A stretch of DNA of 41,451 nt, taken from the NCBI GenBank assembly GCA_012729495.1, contig JAAYCZ010000097.1:1-41451 (forward strand), given 5' to 3'. The stretch is from Syntrophomonadaceae bacterium (GTDB taxonomy: Bacteria > Bacillota > Syntrophomonadia > Syntrophomonadales > Syntrophomonadaceae). The notes under the pieces are model-generated. The model made no database searches. It saw nothing but the letters and a program-made list of their open reading frames with translations, and was not told the origin of the DNA. Both the position numbers and the translations under genes were made by a program. This document shows, piece by piece, positions 25,476-32,775 of the stretch. Within the stretch, counting starts at the first letter, position 1. Each line of letters starts with the position of its first letter.

Positions 25476-25928
25476 TTATTGGTAATTTCTCCTTCGGCGA
25501 GGTTCAACCTTATTTTTGAGGGGCTGCATCCTTTCATCACTTTCTTTTAAGAACTTGCTGATCTTGTCATCTAGTGTTACGGGTGCTTCAGCTTTTTTAG
25601 GCCCACTAAATCCCCGGTTATCCCTGCGCGGTTCAGAACGGCTGTAACCGGGCTGACTGGCAGGAGGCCGAACCACTTTGGGTGGAAGTGCCTGTTTTAT
25701 GGAAAGCCCAATTTTTTTGCCATCTATGTTCAGTACCTTTACTTTTACAAGGTCACCCTCTTTAATGTAGTCTTTAACATCTTTGACATACGTATCTGCT
25801 ATTTCCGAAATGTGAACCAACCCTACCAAGCCACCAGGCAACTCAATAAACGCTCCAAACGTTGTAATACCTTGAACCTTGCCCTCAATAATTTCGCCAG
25901 GCACAATATTTGTTTGTTCAGTTGGCAT
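25476..25928 (-). CDS. yabR: S1-domain RNA-binding protein (YabR type)
   Basis: Residues about 8-75 are an S1 oligonucleotide-binding fold (PGEIIEGKVQGITTFGAFIELPGGLVGLVHISEIADTYVKDVKDYIKEGDLVKVKVLNIDGKKIGLSIKQA), closely like B. subtilis YabR and general stress protein 13. The rest is a basic, Pro- and Arg-rich, low-complexity tail ending EPRRRRNYQ, probably disordered and RNA-binding. I used the ATG at 25928 (MPTEQTN), with GAGGGGGATC nine bases upstream, rather than the track's TTG. Family work links such proteins to ribosomes; the exact role is not known. Same order as in Bacillus after divIC. Confidence 0.88.
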   Translation of the reverse strand: MPTEQTNIVPGEIIEGKVQGITTFGAFIELPGGLVGLVHISEIADTYVKDVKDYIKEGDLVKVKVLNIDGKKIGLSIKQALPPKVVRPPASQPGYSRSEPRRDNRGFSGPKKAEAPVTLDDKISKFLKESDERMQPLKNKVEPRRRRNYQ

Positions 25929-26002
25929 AGAAATTAAGATCCCCCTCAATTAATACTATTTTAATTGTATTAAAAGCATCGGGGCTAGTCAACCGAAAAC
26001 AG

Positions 26003-26284
26003 CTAATTATCCTGCTGCAGATCGATAATTACTTTTTCTCCGTCCTTAATCATGCCCAGCCGCTCACGTGCCAGCCGTTCAATCGCCTCGGGGGTTTTCA
26101 ATTCCTCCAGCTTTTCCTGGTATTGATGTTTTACTTGCTGCAGTTCGGCCTTCTGTTTTTTTAATTCCTGCTTTTGGGCGGAAAGTTCCAGGATGGTTTT
26201 ACCCCGGGGTACAATCGTTACGAGCAAGACGATACAAACCAGGCCGCTTATTAGTAAACGCAAGTTCTTGTTTTTAGGCTTCAT
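26003..26284 (-). CDS. divIC: Septum formation initiator DivIC/FtsB family
   Basis: A small bitopic cell-division protein of 93 residues from ATG 26284 (MKPKNKNLRLL). It has one membrane helix (about 10-26, LLISGLVCIVLLVTIVP), then a coiled coil (about 33-65, SAQKQELKKQKAELQQVKHQYQEKLEEL), then the conserved ERLARERLGMIKDGEKVI motif of DivIC/FtsB proteins. The ORF track extends it upstream over the preceding HTH gene, which I reject. The ATG overlaps the stop of that gene by about 10 bases. It partners DivIB/FtsL in the divisome of Firmicutes. Confidence 0.9.
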   Translation of the reverse strand: MKPKNKNLRLLISGLVCIVLLVTIVPRGKTILELSAQKQELKKQKAELQQVKHQYQEKLEELKTPEAIERLARERLGMIKDGEKVIIDLQQDN

Positions 26285-26516
26285 CTTCGTCCTCCCCTGC
26301 AAAAACACCCATAACGTCTCCGGGAAGTACGATAACCACTTCGTAACCCTTACTGCGGGCACGGTTGTACAGGGTGGCAACGGTACTGGCGCTCACCTTG
26401 AGAATACGGGTAATTTCTTCGGTGCTTTTGCCCATTTCTTTCAGCACCACTACCTGTCTTTCCCTGAAACTTAGTTTTTCGGCTCCCCTGATTTCAATCT
26501 TCATACTATTTAACAT
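26274..26516 (-). CDS. Small sigma-70-region-4-like helix-turn-helix protein
   Basis: An 80-residue protein. Residues about 15-52 (LSFRERQVVVLKEMGKSTEEITRILKVSASTVATLYNRARSKGYEVV) look like a sigma-factor region 4 or LuxR-type HTH. The tail is acidic (FAGEDEDEA). It overlaps the start of divIC, so expression is coupled to division. B. subtilis has no gene here. It may be a transcription regulator of the sporulation/division cluster, with unknown targets. ATG 26516 is used; a second ATG at 26504 is possible. Three DnaA-box-like 9-mers lie just upstream. Confidence 0.75.
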   Translation of the reverse strand: MLNSMKIEIRGAEKLSFRERQVVVLKEMGKSTEEITRILKVSASTVATLYNRARSKGYEVVIVLPGDVMGVFAGEDEDEA

Positions 26517-26585
26517 AACCTATCCACATAATTTCCACAATATGTGGACAAAAATTTTTTACTTTTTTACTGTCGATTCAATCCA

Positions 26586-27017
26586 TTAAAGATTGAAATC
26601 ATCAGGAGGTGCAGGAGGATGGTGATTACGCCATTTTGTACGAATTTTATTAACCAGCCATACAACGGGTTTAAGCAATTGGCTCACCAGCATGTCAATA
26701 AAATGGGCACCGGCTTCTGCCATTGTCTTTAACGGCTTATATAAACGGGCAGCCAGCGTTTTGAAATAAATTATTCCTCCGAGGATTAGAAATATTAACG
26801 TATAAAATCTTAATTCACCTTGATTGATCACCAGCATACCCAGGGCAACAACCACAATCATAAACATCCAGAAGATAAAATCCAGCAGAAACAGGGTATA
26901 CTTACCGACTTTTAAAGCTTTAATACCCAGTTGATAAAAATGTATTATGAACCCAGCTATTACCCCTAATAACAAGGTCAGAAAAAATATTTTTACCTGG
27001 GTGAGCAAACCCAGCAA
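26586..27017 (-). CDS. yabQ: Spore cortex biosynthesis protein YabQ
   Basis: A membrane protein required for cortex synthesis in B. subtilis. It is 143 residues with about four hydrophobic helices in the first 95 residues (VKIFFLTLLLGVIAGFIIHFYQLGI, LFLLDFIFWMFMIVVVALGMLVI, FYTLIFLILGGIIYFKTL) and a basic C-terminal segment. Length, topology (YQ-family LLDFIFW motif) and position after yabP support the call. Expected to be made in the mother cell under sigma-E. Confidence 0.88.
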   Translation of the reverse strand: MLGLLTQVKIFFLTLLLGVIAGFIIHFYQLGIKALKVGKYTLFLLDFIFWMFMIVVVALGMLVINQGELRFYTLIFLILGGIIYFKTLAARLYKPLKTMAEAGAHFIDMLVSQLLKPVVWLVNKIRTKWRNHHPPAPPDDFNL

Positions 27018-27028
27018 ATTAACCCCCC

Positions 27029-27298
27029 CTACTTCAAGAGCCGGTTCAGGATGGTTTTACCTTTATTTTTCAAATTTGTTCCCTGAGGTTTGTATGCCAG
27101 ATGATTGATGCTTCCCATTACCGCAACTTGACCATGTTCAAGATTAAGCATGGTTATATGCAGTTCATGTCCGCCTATCTCAAGATATCCCATTACAGTT
27201 TCAAGGATAATTTCTTCTTCATCAAAATTAATTACATTGGTTATACCGCTTAGTTCAATAGATTTACGGTTTGACATGTTGATTAAATGCTCGGTCAT
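27029..27298 (-). CDS. yabP: Sporulation protein YabP
   Basis: An 89-residue spore-assembly protein. The family hallmark is a beta-rich core (NRKSIELSGITNVINFDEEEIILETVMGYLEIGGHELHITMLNLEHGQVAVMGSINHLAYK), shared with YqfC of the cortex. I used ATG 27298 (MTEHLINMSN) because GGGAGGTG lies six bases upstream; the track start adds three residues. It is followed by yabQ with 11 bases between, so they are co-transcribed. A sigma-E promoter is expected, but I could not identify one with confidence. Confidence 0.9.
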   Translation of the reverse strand: MTEHLINMSNRKSIELSGITNVINFDEEEIILETVMGYLEIGGHELHITMLNLEHGQVAVMGSINHLAYKPQGTNLKNKGKTILNRLLK

Positions 27299-27440
27299 TG
27301 ATTTCACCTCCCTATATATCCGTTCAAATATTCAATAATTCTTACCGGACTTGGGCAATCTGCCTTGAAAATAGCTATGCAAACCAGAACCAATTTATTC
27401 ATTCGTATAAATATAACCGCCTAATTTTTATCATTGAATT

Positions 27441-27478
27441 AAAACGAGGCGTTTAACTGAAAACAGTCAAACGCCCCC
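27441..27478 (-). terminator. Terminator after rqcP
   Basis: Minus strand GGCGTTTGACTG, loop TTTT, CAGTTAAACGCC followed by TCGTTTTAATT: a 12-bp stem with one mismatch. It separates mazG-hup-rqcP from yabP-yabQ. A smaller hairpin (CCGTCC...GGACGG, 27487-27514) lies nearer the rqcP stop. Confidence 0.75.
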
Positions 27479-27519
27479 ATATAAAAACCGTCCCATATTA
27501 AACATACAGGACGGCCAGA

Positions 27520-27762
27520 TTATTCAATTATCCGATATAGGTTGCGCGCCTCGCTGGCTTTAATATTCTCCTTGATATCGAGTACCTCAAAAACGGTTTC
27601 TCGATCACCGATCCGTAAAGTGAGAATATCTCCCTTTTTTATCTCTGTTGACGGCTTTGCTATTCTGCCGTTTACCATTACTCTTTCGTTTTCAGCAAAA
27701 TCCTTGGCCACAGTCCGCCGTTTTATAATCCTGGATACTTTAAGAAACTTATCCAGACGCAT
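27520..27762 (-). CDS. rqcP: S4-domain RNA-binding ribosome quality control factor RqcP
   Basis: An 80-residue protein made almost entirely of an S4 RNA-binding fold (MRLDKFLKVSRIIKRRTVAKDFAENERVMVNGRIAKPSTEIKKGDILTLRI), as in B. subtilis YabO, now named RqcP. That protein helps RqcH add alanine tails on stalled large subunits. The start ATG lies one base after the hup stop, so it is probably coupled. It belongs to the mazG-hup-rqcP cluster seen in other Clostridia. Confidence 0.92.
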   Translation of the reverse strand: MRLDKFLKVSRIIKRRTVAKDFAENERVMVNGRIAKPSTEIKKGDILTLRIGDRETVFEVLDIKENIKASEARNLYRIIE

Positions 27763-27763
27763 T

Positions 27764-28036
27764 TTAATCTACAGCATCTTTTAATGCCTTGCCAGCTTTA
27801 AATGCCGGTACTTTAGTGGCAGGAATACTTATTTCTTGGCCGGTCTGCGGGTTTCTGCCCTTCCTGGCCTGGCGCTCCCGAACTTCAAAGGTGCCAAATC
27901 CAATAAGTTGTACCTTCTCACCGGCTTTTAATGCGGTTTCGATGGTGCTAAAGAAAGCATTTACGATTTTGTCAGCATCCTTTTTGGTTATGTTGGTTTT
28001 CTGGGCTACCTCACTTATTAATTCAGTCTTGTTCAA
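27764..28036 (-). CDS. hup: HU-family DNA-binding protein
   Basis: A 90-residue histone-like protein that bends and compacts DNA. It has the complete HU fold: [89 protein letters not shown], with the DNA-intercalating NPQTG arm. The start is a TTG at 28036 with GGAGGGG five bases upstream. It is followed by rqcP with a one-base gap. Confidence 0.96.
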   Translation of the reverse strand: MNKTELISEVAQKTNITKKDADKIVNAFFSTIETALKAGEKVQLIGFGTFEVRERQARKGRNPQTGQEISIPATKVPAFKAGKALKDAVD

Positions 28037-28152
28037 TGATACCCCTCCTTTTGTAGTATATTATTGGTATATTATGCTATTCTATGCTGAGCCCGTTAAT
28101 CCTTCTTTTTTCAATAGGTAAAAAGTTTAAAAGTTGCTGCCATCTGCCTCTT

Positions 28153-28275
28153 GGAGACTTCGGCATAATTAATTTTAAATAAACCGATTCAATATATTGT
28201 TATTTTGCAAAGTTAAAGGCTCTGCATATTGTACTTTTAAAATGCTCTTGGCTACGCTTTTGCATTATGTATAAC
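28153..28275 (+). repeat. Dispersed TTGCATAATTAATT element, copy c
   Basis: It begins GGAGACTTCGGCATAATTAATTTT, continues with CAATATATTGTT and ends AATGCTCTTGGCTACGCTTTTGCATTATG. These blocks match both ends of the copy at 20581-20702, with more drift in the middle. It fills most of the hup-mazG gap. Confidence 0.5.
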
Positions 28276-28310
28276 GCTTACGGTTAGGGCGAGGCAATTA
28301 AAATAAACCC

Positions 28311-29078
28311 TTAAAGACCCTTGGTTTTGGCTTCTTCCCATATTAGATCGAGTTCTTCCAGATTCGTCTCATCGATTTTTATTCCGGCATCTTCCAGCTT
28401 CTGTTCAATATAATGAAACCGTCGGGCAAACTTATTATTGGAAGCTTGCAGCGCCTGTTCCGGTTCTACTCCCTCCAGTCTGGCAATGTTAACCAGGGCA
28501 AAGAGCAAATCTCCTGTTTCCTCAAACTTGTCCGCCTGATTTTCAGCCCTGACCAGCTCTTCCACTTCTTCCTGAAATTTTGCCAACGCACCATGTGCAT
28601 CCGGCCAGTCAAAGCCAACCCGAGCGGCTTTTTCCTGCATTTTTTCAGCTCGCATTAAAGCCGGCAAGCCTTGGGGAATGCCCTCCAATAGGTATTTTTT
28701 ACCTTCCTTTTTCTTGAAGCCCTCCCATTTTTCCAATACGTCATCAGCTGTATTTAATTGCATGGTGCCAAAAACGTGGGGATGCCTGTCCACCATTTTG
28801 CGGCTGACACGCCGGGCAACTTCAGCAAAATCGAAATGTCCGGCCCGTTCTGCCAGGGCAGCATGAAATACGATTTGCAAAAGCAAGTCTCCTAATTCTG
28901 TCGCTAGCTCATCCATGTCTGCCTTATTAATAGCATCAATAACCTCATAGGTTTCTTCTATCAGATAGCGTATCAGGGATTCATGGGTCTGTTCCCGATC
29001 CCATGGACAGCCGCCTTCCCCCAGCAACCGATCCATTATGGCAATTAATTCCTCTAATGCTTCACTATTTTTACTCAT
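28311..29078 (-). CDS. mazG: Nucleoside triphosphate pyrophosphohydrolase MazG
   Basis: Hydrolyses (d)NTPs to monophosphates and pyrophosphate, a housecleaning role. It has two MazG domains in tandem. The first (EGGCPWDREQTHESLIRYLIEETYEVIDAINKADMDELATELGDLLLQIVFHAALAE) carries the EExxE-type metal site. The second covers AALMRAEKMQEKAARVGFDWPDAHGALAKFQEEVEELVRA...ETGDLLFALVNIARLEG. About 255 residues. Two ATG starts are possible (29096, 29078). I prefer 29078, which has GGAGG upstream, although the spacing is long. It lies directly downstream of the flippase gene, as yabN follows yabM in Bacillus, but without the fused methylase domain of YabN. Confidence 0.94.
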   Translation of the reverse strand: MSKNSEALEELIAIMDRLLGEGGCPWDREQTHESLIRYLIEETYEVIDAINKADMDELATELGDLLLQIVFHAALAERAGHFDFAEVARRVSRKMVDRHPHVFGTMQLNTADDVLEKWEGFKKKEGKKYLLEGIPQGLPALMRAEKMQEKAARVGFDWPDAHGALAKFQEEVEELVRAENQADKFEETGDLLFALVNIARLEGVEPEQALQASNNKFARRFHYIEQKLEDAGIKIDETNLEELDLIWEEAKTKGL

Positions 29079-29107
29079 GTTTGTCTTTTCCTCCATATGG
29101 CCGGTGA

Positions 29108-30658
29108 TTAATCACCCCGGCCTAACATTTTCTTGATCATCTGCAGGTCAAACTCTTTAAATAACAGCAATAATGCTGCATAAACAGCAACTCCGATACA
29201 TATGGCCAGCAAGGTAGCCAGGTGAGAATGCAGGCCCAATCCGACAACGGTACCATAACTCATCTTTACGGCGACGCCCATGGCAACGGTGATAAACGTT
29301 AATTTTATCAGCCGCCCGGTTTCATAGCGAACTCCTGTATAGCGGTTCAAAAAGAAAAGGTTCAGAGTTGAGCCAATTCCAAAAGCCAATACGGTACCGA
29401 TGGCTGCCCCTCTTATATTTAACATGGGAATACTAGTCAGACTGTAATTGAAAATTACCTTGAGAAGACCGGTTACCAACAGGCTGCGCATAGCTATTTC
29501 AGGCCGGCCGATCCCCTGCAGACCGGCACTGGATAATTGGAAAGCCGCCAGCACTATAGTGGAAAAGGCCAGTATCTCCAGCGGAATACCCGCCTCCGGA
29601 GCAGCATACAGAAGGTCGCAGATCTGTACGGCTAATACATACAAGCCGGCGGCACAGGGCAACGATATAAGCATTCCCGCCCTGATGCCGGAGTTTATAC
29701 GGTCATTTAAACTCTGCTGATTCCGGTTGGCCAGCGCTTCAGAAACTGCCGGAACCAGACTGGTAGCTATGGATATCGTAAAAATGGTGGGCAAACTGAT
29801 TAGAACTGCGGCCATACCGGACAATTGACCATAGAGGGCGGTTGCCTGCGAAGTTGTATAATTTATGGACATGAGACGTCCCGGTACGATGATCGCATCC
29901 AATACTTGCACCAGCGGCAAGACGACTGCTCCAAATGATACCGGAACCGCCAGACGGATGAATTCGGAGGCAAGATCCCGCGAACGTTCAGGGCTGTATA
30001 ATAATTTCTCGCTGCTTTTTTGCTTCTGGAAGTACCAGAAGAAAACAATAAGCACTACCAGCCCGGCTACCCCTCCGACTACCGCACCGAAAGTAGCCCC
30101 GGCAGCAGAATATTCTATTCCCCGCGGAAAAAGCAGATAGGCCATAATCAGTACCGCTGTCACCCGGAACAGCTGTTCAACCACCTGGGAAACAGCAGTC
30201 GGTATCATCCATTGATGTCCTTGGAAATAACCACGAAATACTGACATCAGCCCGGCAAAAAAAACCGCCGGGGCTACAGCCCAGATAGCATAGTAAGCAC
30301 GAGGTTCCCGCAATACTTTGACGGCTAGAAACTGTGCCGATTGCATGATCAGCAGAGTCAAAACCAGACCCAAAGCAAACAGTATCATAAGAGAAACCCT
30401 GAAGATTCTGCGGCTGTCGCCATTAAAACCCTCAGTTTCCCGTCTGGATACCAGCACGGAGATGGCTACCGGTACACCCGCCGTTGCCAGTGAAAGGATG
30501 GTGGTATAAATAGGATAGGCCATCTGATACAGACCCATTCCCTCGCCCCCCAGTAAACGTGCCAGGGGGATACGGTAAAGGGCACCCAGGATTTTACTGA
30601 TGGCCCCGGCTATACTTAATATCAAGGCCCCTTTCAGGAAGTTCCCTTTTTTATCCAT
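29108..30658 (-). CDS. MurJ/SpoVB-type polysaccharide or lipid II flippase (YabM type)
   Basis: A 516-residue MOP-superfamily transporter with about 14 hydrophobic helices. The N terminus (FLKGALILSIAGAISKILGALYRIPLARLLGGEGMGLYQMAYPIYTTILSLATAGVPVAISVLVS) is the polysaccharide-biosynthesis/SpoVB signature. Its position between spoVT and mazG matches B. subtilis YabM, whose substrate is not settled. SpoVB is needed for cortex synthesis, so a cortex precursor is a fair guess. GGGAGG precedes the ATG. A 14-bp palindrome (GGTGATTAATCACC) covers the stop codon. Confidence 0.88.
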   Translation of the reverse strand: MDKKGNFLKGALILSIAGAISKILGALYRIPLARLLGGEGMGLYQMAYPIYTTILSLATAGVPVAISVLVSRRETEGFNGDSRRIFRVSLMILFALGLVLTLLIMQSAQFLAVKVLREPRAYYAIWAVAPAVFFAGLMSVFRGYFQGHQWMIPTAVSQVVEQLFRVTAVLIMAYLLFPRGIEYSAAGATFGAVVGGVAGLVVLIVFFWYFQKQKSSEKLLYSPERSRDLASEFIRLAVPVSFGAVVLPLVQVLDAIIVPGRLMSINYTTSQATALYGQLSGMAAVLISLPTIFTISIATSLVPAVSEALANRNQQSLNDRINSGIRAGMLISLPCAAGLYVLAVQICDLLYAAPEAGIPLEILAFSTIVLAAFQLSSAGLQGIGRPEIAMRSLLVTGLLKVIFNYSLTSIPMLNIRGAAIGTVLAFGIGSTLNLFFLNRYTGVRYETGRLIKLTFITVAMGVAVKMSYGTVVGLGLHSHLATLLAICIGVAVYAALLLLFKEFDLQMIKKMLGRGD

Positions 30659-30770
30659 TGTAACCTCCCCAGGATTTAATGGAAGCGATCCCCAATCTCC
30701 TCTTTTAAAATCTTTGCTTAAGATATTCCAGATTAAGCCTTAAGTCAAGCTGATTATCGTTTTCCTCAGG

Positions 30771-30802
30771 AAAAAAGCGGCCTCAGTCAGGCCGCTTTTC
30801 TT
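30771..30802 (-). terminator. Terminator of spoVT
   Basis: AGCGGCCT, 5-base loop, AGGCCGCT with T runs on both sides. It lies about 14 bases past the spoVT stop and could act in both directions. Confidence 0.85.
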
Positions 30803-30815
30803 GCAAAATACTTAT

Positions 30816-31379
30816 CTACTGCTCCATTTGCTTGGCCAGGAATCCGGCTGCGGTTTCAGCCAGTTTTATTTCCAATTCGCCCAGCTTGATGCCAGGGTCT
30901 TTGGAAACGATCAATACCGCCCCGATTGGGTCACCCTGGGTTATAATGGGGGCAACTACTTGAGATTTTATAGTATATTCCCGGTCATCCATTTGAATGA
31001 CCTGTAAATTTTCGTCATTTGCGTTTTCCAGACCATTCATTATGATCGTGTTGCGCTCTTCCAGTGATTTTTCCAATAGCCTGCCTATAGGTTTACTTAA
31101 AAACTCACGTTTGTTGCCACCTGCTACGGCTATAATCACATCGCGGTCAGCTATCATCGAAATATGACCAACGGTTTCGTATAGTGATTCGGCATATTCT
31201 TTGGCAAAATCACCTAATTCACCTATTGGAGAATATTTCTTTAAAATAACTTCACCCTCACGATCAACAAAAATTTCTAGAGGGTCGCCTTCACGTATAC
31301 GCAACGTCCTTCTTATTTCTTTGGGGATTACAACTCTTCCCAGATCGTCTATACGGCGAACAATACCTGTTGCTTTCAT
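30816..31379 (-). CDS. spoVT: Stage V sporulation protein T (SpoVT)
   Basis: A forespore transcription regulator of sigma-G genes, including germination genes in B. subtilis. The 187-residue protein has the N-terminal AbrB/SpoVT swapped-hairpin DNA-binding domain (MKATGIVRRIDDLGRVVIPKEIRRTLRIREGDPLEIFVDREGEVILKKY) and a C-terminal GAF-like domain (residues about 55-187). AAAGGAGGG precedes the ATG. A close sigma-G promoter match lies upstream. It is divergent from the germinant receptor locus, which it may regulate. Confidence 0.97.
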   Translation of the reverse strand: MKATGIVRRIDDLGRVVIPKEIRRTLRIREGDPLEIFVDREGEVILKKYSPIGELGDFAKEYAESLYETVGHISMIADRDVIIAVAGGNKREFLSKPIGRLLEKSLEERNTIIMNGLENANDENLQVIQMDDREYTIKSQVVAPIITQGDPIGAVLIVSKDPGIKLGELEIKLAETAAGFLAKQMEQ

Positions 31380-31434
31380 TTACAACTATCCCTCCTTTTT
31401 TCAATATTTGAAAATGTAGTTTCATTCTCAGTGA

Positions 31435-31465
31435 TAGTATATAACTCAAAATCCCCTTTTATTCA
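31435..31465 (-). promoter_or_regulatory. Sigma-G promoter of spoVT
   Basis: Minus strand TGAATA, 18 bases, TATACTA, against the sigma-G consensus TGAATA-N17/18-CATACTA. It is 56 bases upstream of the start codon. B. subtilis spoVT is sigma-G dependent, so both sequence and context agree. Confidence 0.7.
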
Positions 31466-31521
31466 CTTTTTACCAGAGAGCTTGCAAAAAATTAATTTTA
31501 CGTCTTTTAGCCAGCTCAACG

Positions 31522-31551
31522 GATTATTTATGCAGACTTTTGGTCATAATA
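31522..31551 (+). promoter_or_regulatory. Possible forespore promoter of the germination locus
   Basis: GATTAT, 17 bases, CATAATA. The -10 fits the sigma-G/F pattern CATNNTA and the -35 is poor. It lies 31 bases upstream of the first gerB start. Germinant receptor operons are sigma-G dependent in Bacillus. Confidence 0.35.
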
Positions 31552-31582
31552 ACCAGAATAAATTTAAAAGGCGGCTAAATAT

Positions 31583-32713
31583 GTGAATAAAATAACGGAT
31601 TGGCAGCTTTATTGTATATTAATACTACTTACTATGCCGGTAGCGCTTTTGGAGCAGCCGCATAGACTGATACAAATTGCCTATAATAATGCCTGGCTTA
31701 CATTTATCCCGGTTTTTTTAACTGGTGCCGGATTAGTAAAAATATATGATCTGATTATTAAAAAAAGCCGGGAGCCTTTTCCCGTTTTGCTGGACGAGCA
31801 TCTGGGGAGAATTATTGGCAGGATTCTGGGTTCTATTTATATTTTTATTTTCTTGCTAACCTGTGCTTTTAATCTGCGGCTCTTTCTGGAATTTATGAAA
31901 ATGATGGTTATGCCTTTGACTCCATTGAGTATATTTATCGGCGCAATTCTTTTGGTGGGATTTATTGTAATCAAGACCGGCCTGGCAGGTGTCGCCCGTA
32001 GCAGTGAGTATTTAGCCCTTTGGGGACTGGTATTTATACTACTTGTTTTGATCGCTTTGATCGGTAATTTTCATCTCGAACGTATCTACCCAATAGGTTA
32101 CATTAATTTTAAAAATTACAGCCAGGGAGTATTTGCCGCAACCCTGATCCTGGGGAAAATGATGCCCATTTTGACGCTGGCCTTTTTTTTGGCTGACAAG
32201 AAAAAAGCAACCGGGGTCATGTTTAAAGTTCTCCTTACCTATGTTTCGCTGCTGGCTTTTACAGCCTTTGCCATAATTGTGATCCTGGGCACCTATCCTG
32301 CTCTTAATTATGTATTTCCTACCTTCAATATGATCAGATTGGTTCAAATCGGAAATTTTCTTCAGAATTTGGATATTGTTTTTGTGGCTATACTGATACA
32401 GGGTATTTTGGGAGCCGTCCTGATCTCCTGGTGGATGGCCTGTTTTACGACCCAAAAGGTTTTTAGTCTGAAGGATCACCGTTTTATAGCCGCCCCCACC
32501 ACTTTGATTATTGGCGTACTGGCTTTGATCATCTGCCGTAATAATCTGGAAGTAGTTATCTGGAGTCTTGATATCATGCCATTGGTTTTTATGTTGTTTT
32601 TTATTATAATTCCCCTTCTCATTTGCATTATTTGTTTATTCAAGCCTGATATCTCTGCCCTCGAACCTGCTGATTCTAAGGAAATATTGCATAGCCAGGA
32701 AGCCGTTGGCTAA
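31583..32713 (+). CDS. Spore germination protein GerB family (germinant receptor B subunit, copy 1)
   Basis: An inner-membrane germinant receptor subunit of the amino acid-polyamine-organocation transporter fold, with about ten helices over 376 residues. The N terminus (ITDWQLYCILILLTMPVALLEQPHRLIQIAYNNAWLTFIPVFLTGAGLVKIYDLIIK) and the segment FLEFMKMMVMPLTPLSIFIGAILLVGFIVIKTGLAGVARSSEYLALW are typical of GerB. The start is a GTG at 31583 after AAAAGGCGG; an ATG two bases upstream is out of frame (ATGTGA). It is the first gene of the locus, unlike the usual A-B-C order. Confidence 0.88.
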   Translation: MNKITDWQLYCILILLTMPVALLEQPHRLIQIAYNNAWLTFIPVFLTGAGLVKIYDLIIKKSREPFPVLLDEHLGRIIGRILGSIYIFIFLLTCAFNLRLFLEFMKMMVMPLTPLSIFIGAILLVGFIVIKTGLAGVARSSEYLALWGLVFILLVLIALIGNFHLERIYPIGYINFKNYSQGVFAATLILGKMMPILTLAFFLADKKKATGVMFKVLLTYVSLLAFTAFAIIVILGTYPALNYVFPTFNMIRLVQIGNFLQNLDIVFVAILIQGILGAVLISWWMACFTTQKVFSLKDHRFIAAPTTLIIGVLALIICRNNLEVVIWSLDIMPLVFMLFFIIIPLLICIICLFKPDISALEPADSKEILHSQEAVG

Positions 32714-32775
32714 AACTAGTTAACAGCCAGTTAGTAATTTTTATCATATGCTCAATATTTTATGGAGGGTTAAGC

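Noticed and set aside
26285-26380. Upstream extension of divIC in the ORF track
   Set aside because: It overlaps the HTH gene in another frame and has no family similarity; the ATG at 26284 gives the standard DivIC N terminus.
27308-27440. Possible sigma-E promoters for yabP (GAATTATT..GATATATA, or TGAATA..CATAGCTA)
   Set aside because: The first would place the transcript start inside the ribosome site, and the second has poor consensus and spacing. Neither is convincing.
29103-29116. Perfect 14-bp palindrome GGTGATTAATCACC over the flippase stop
   Set aside because: It is short and within coding sequence; it may be chance, and no function can be supported.
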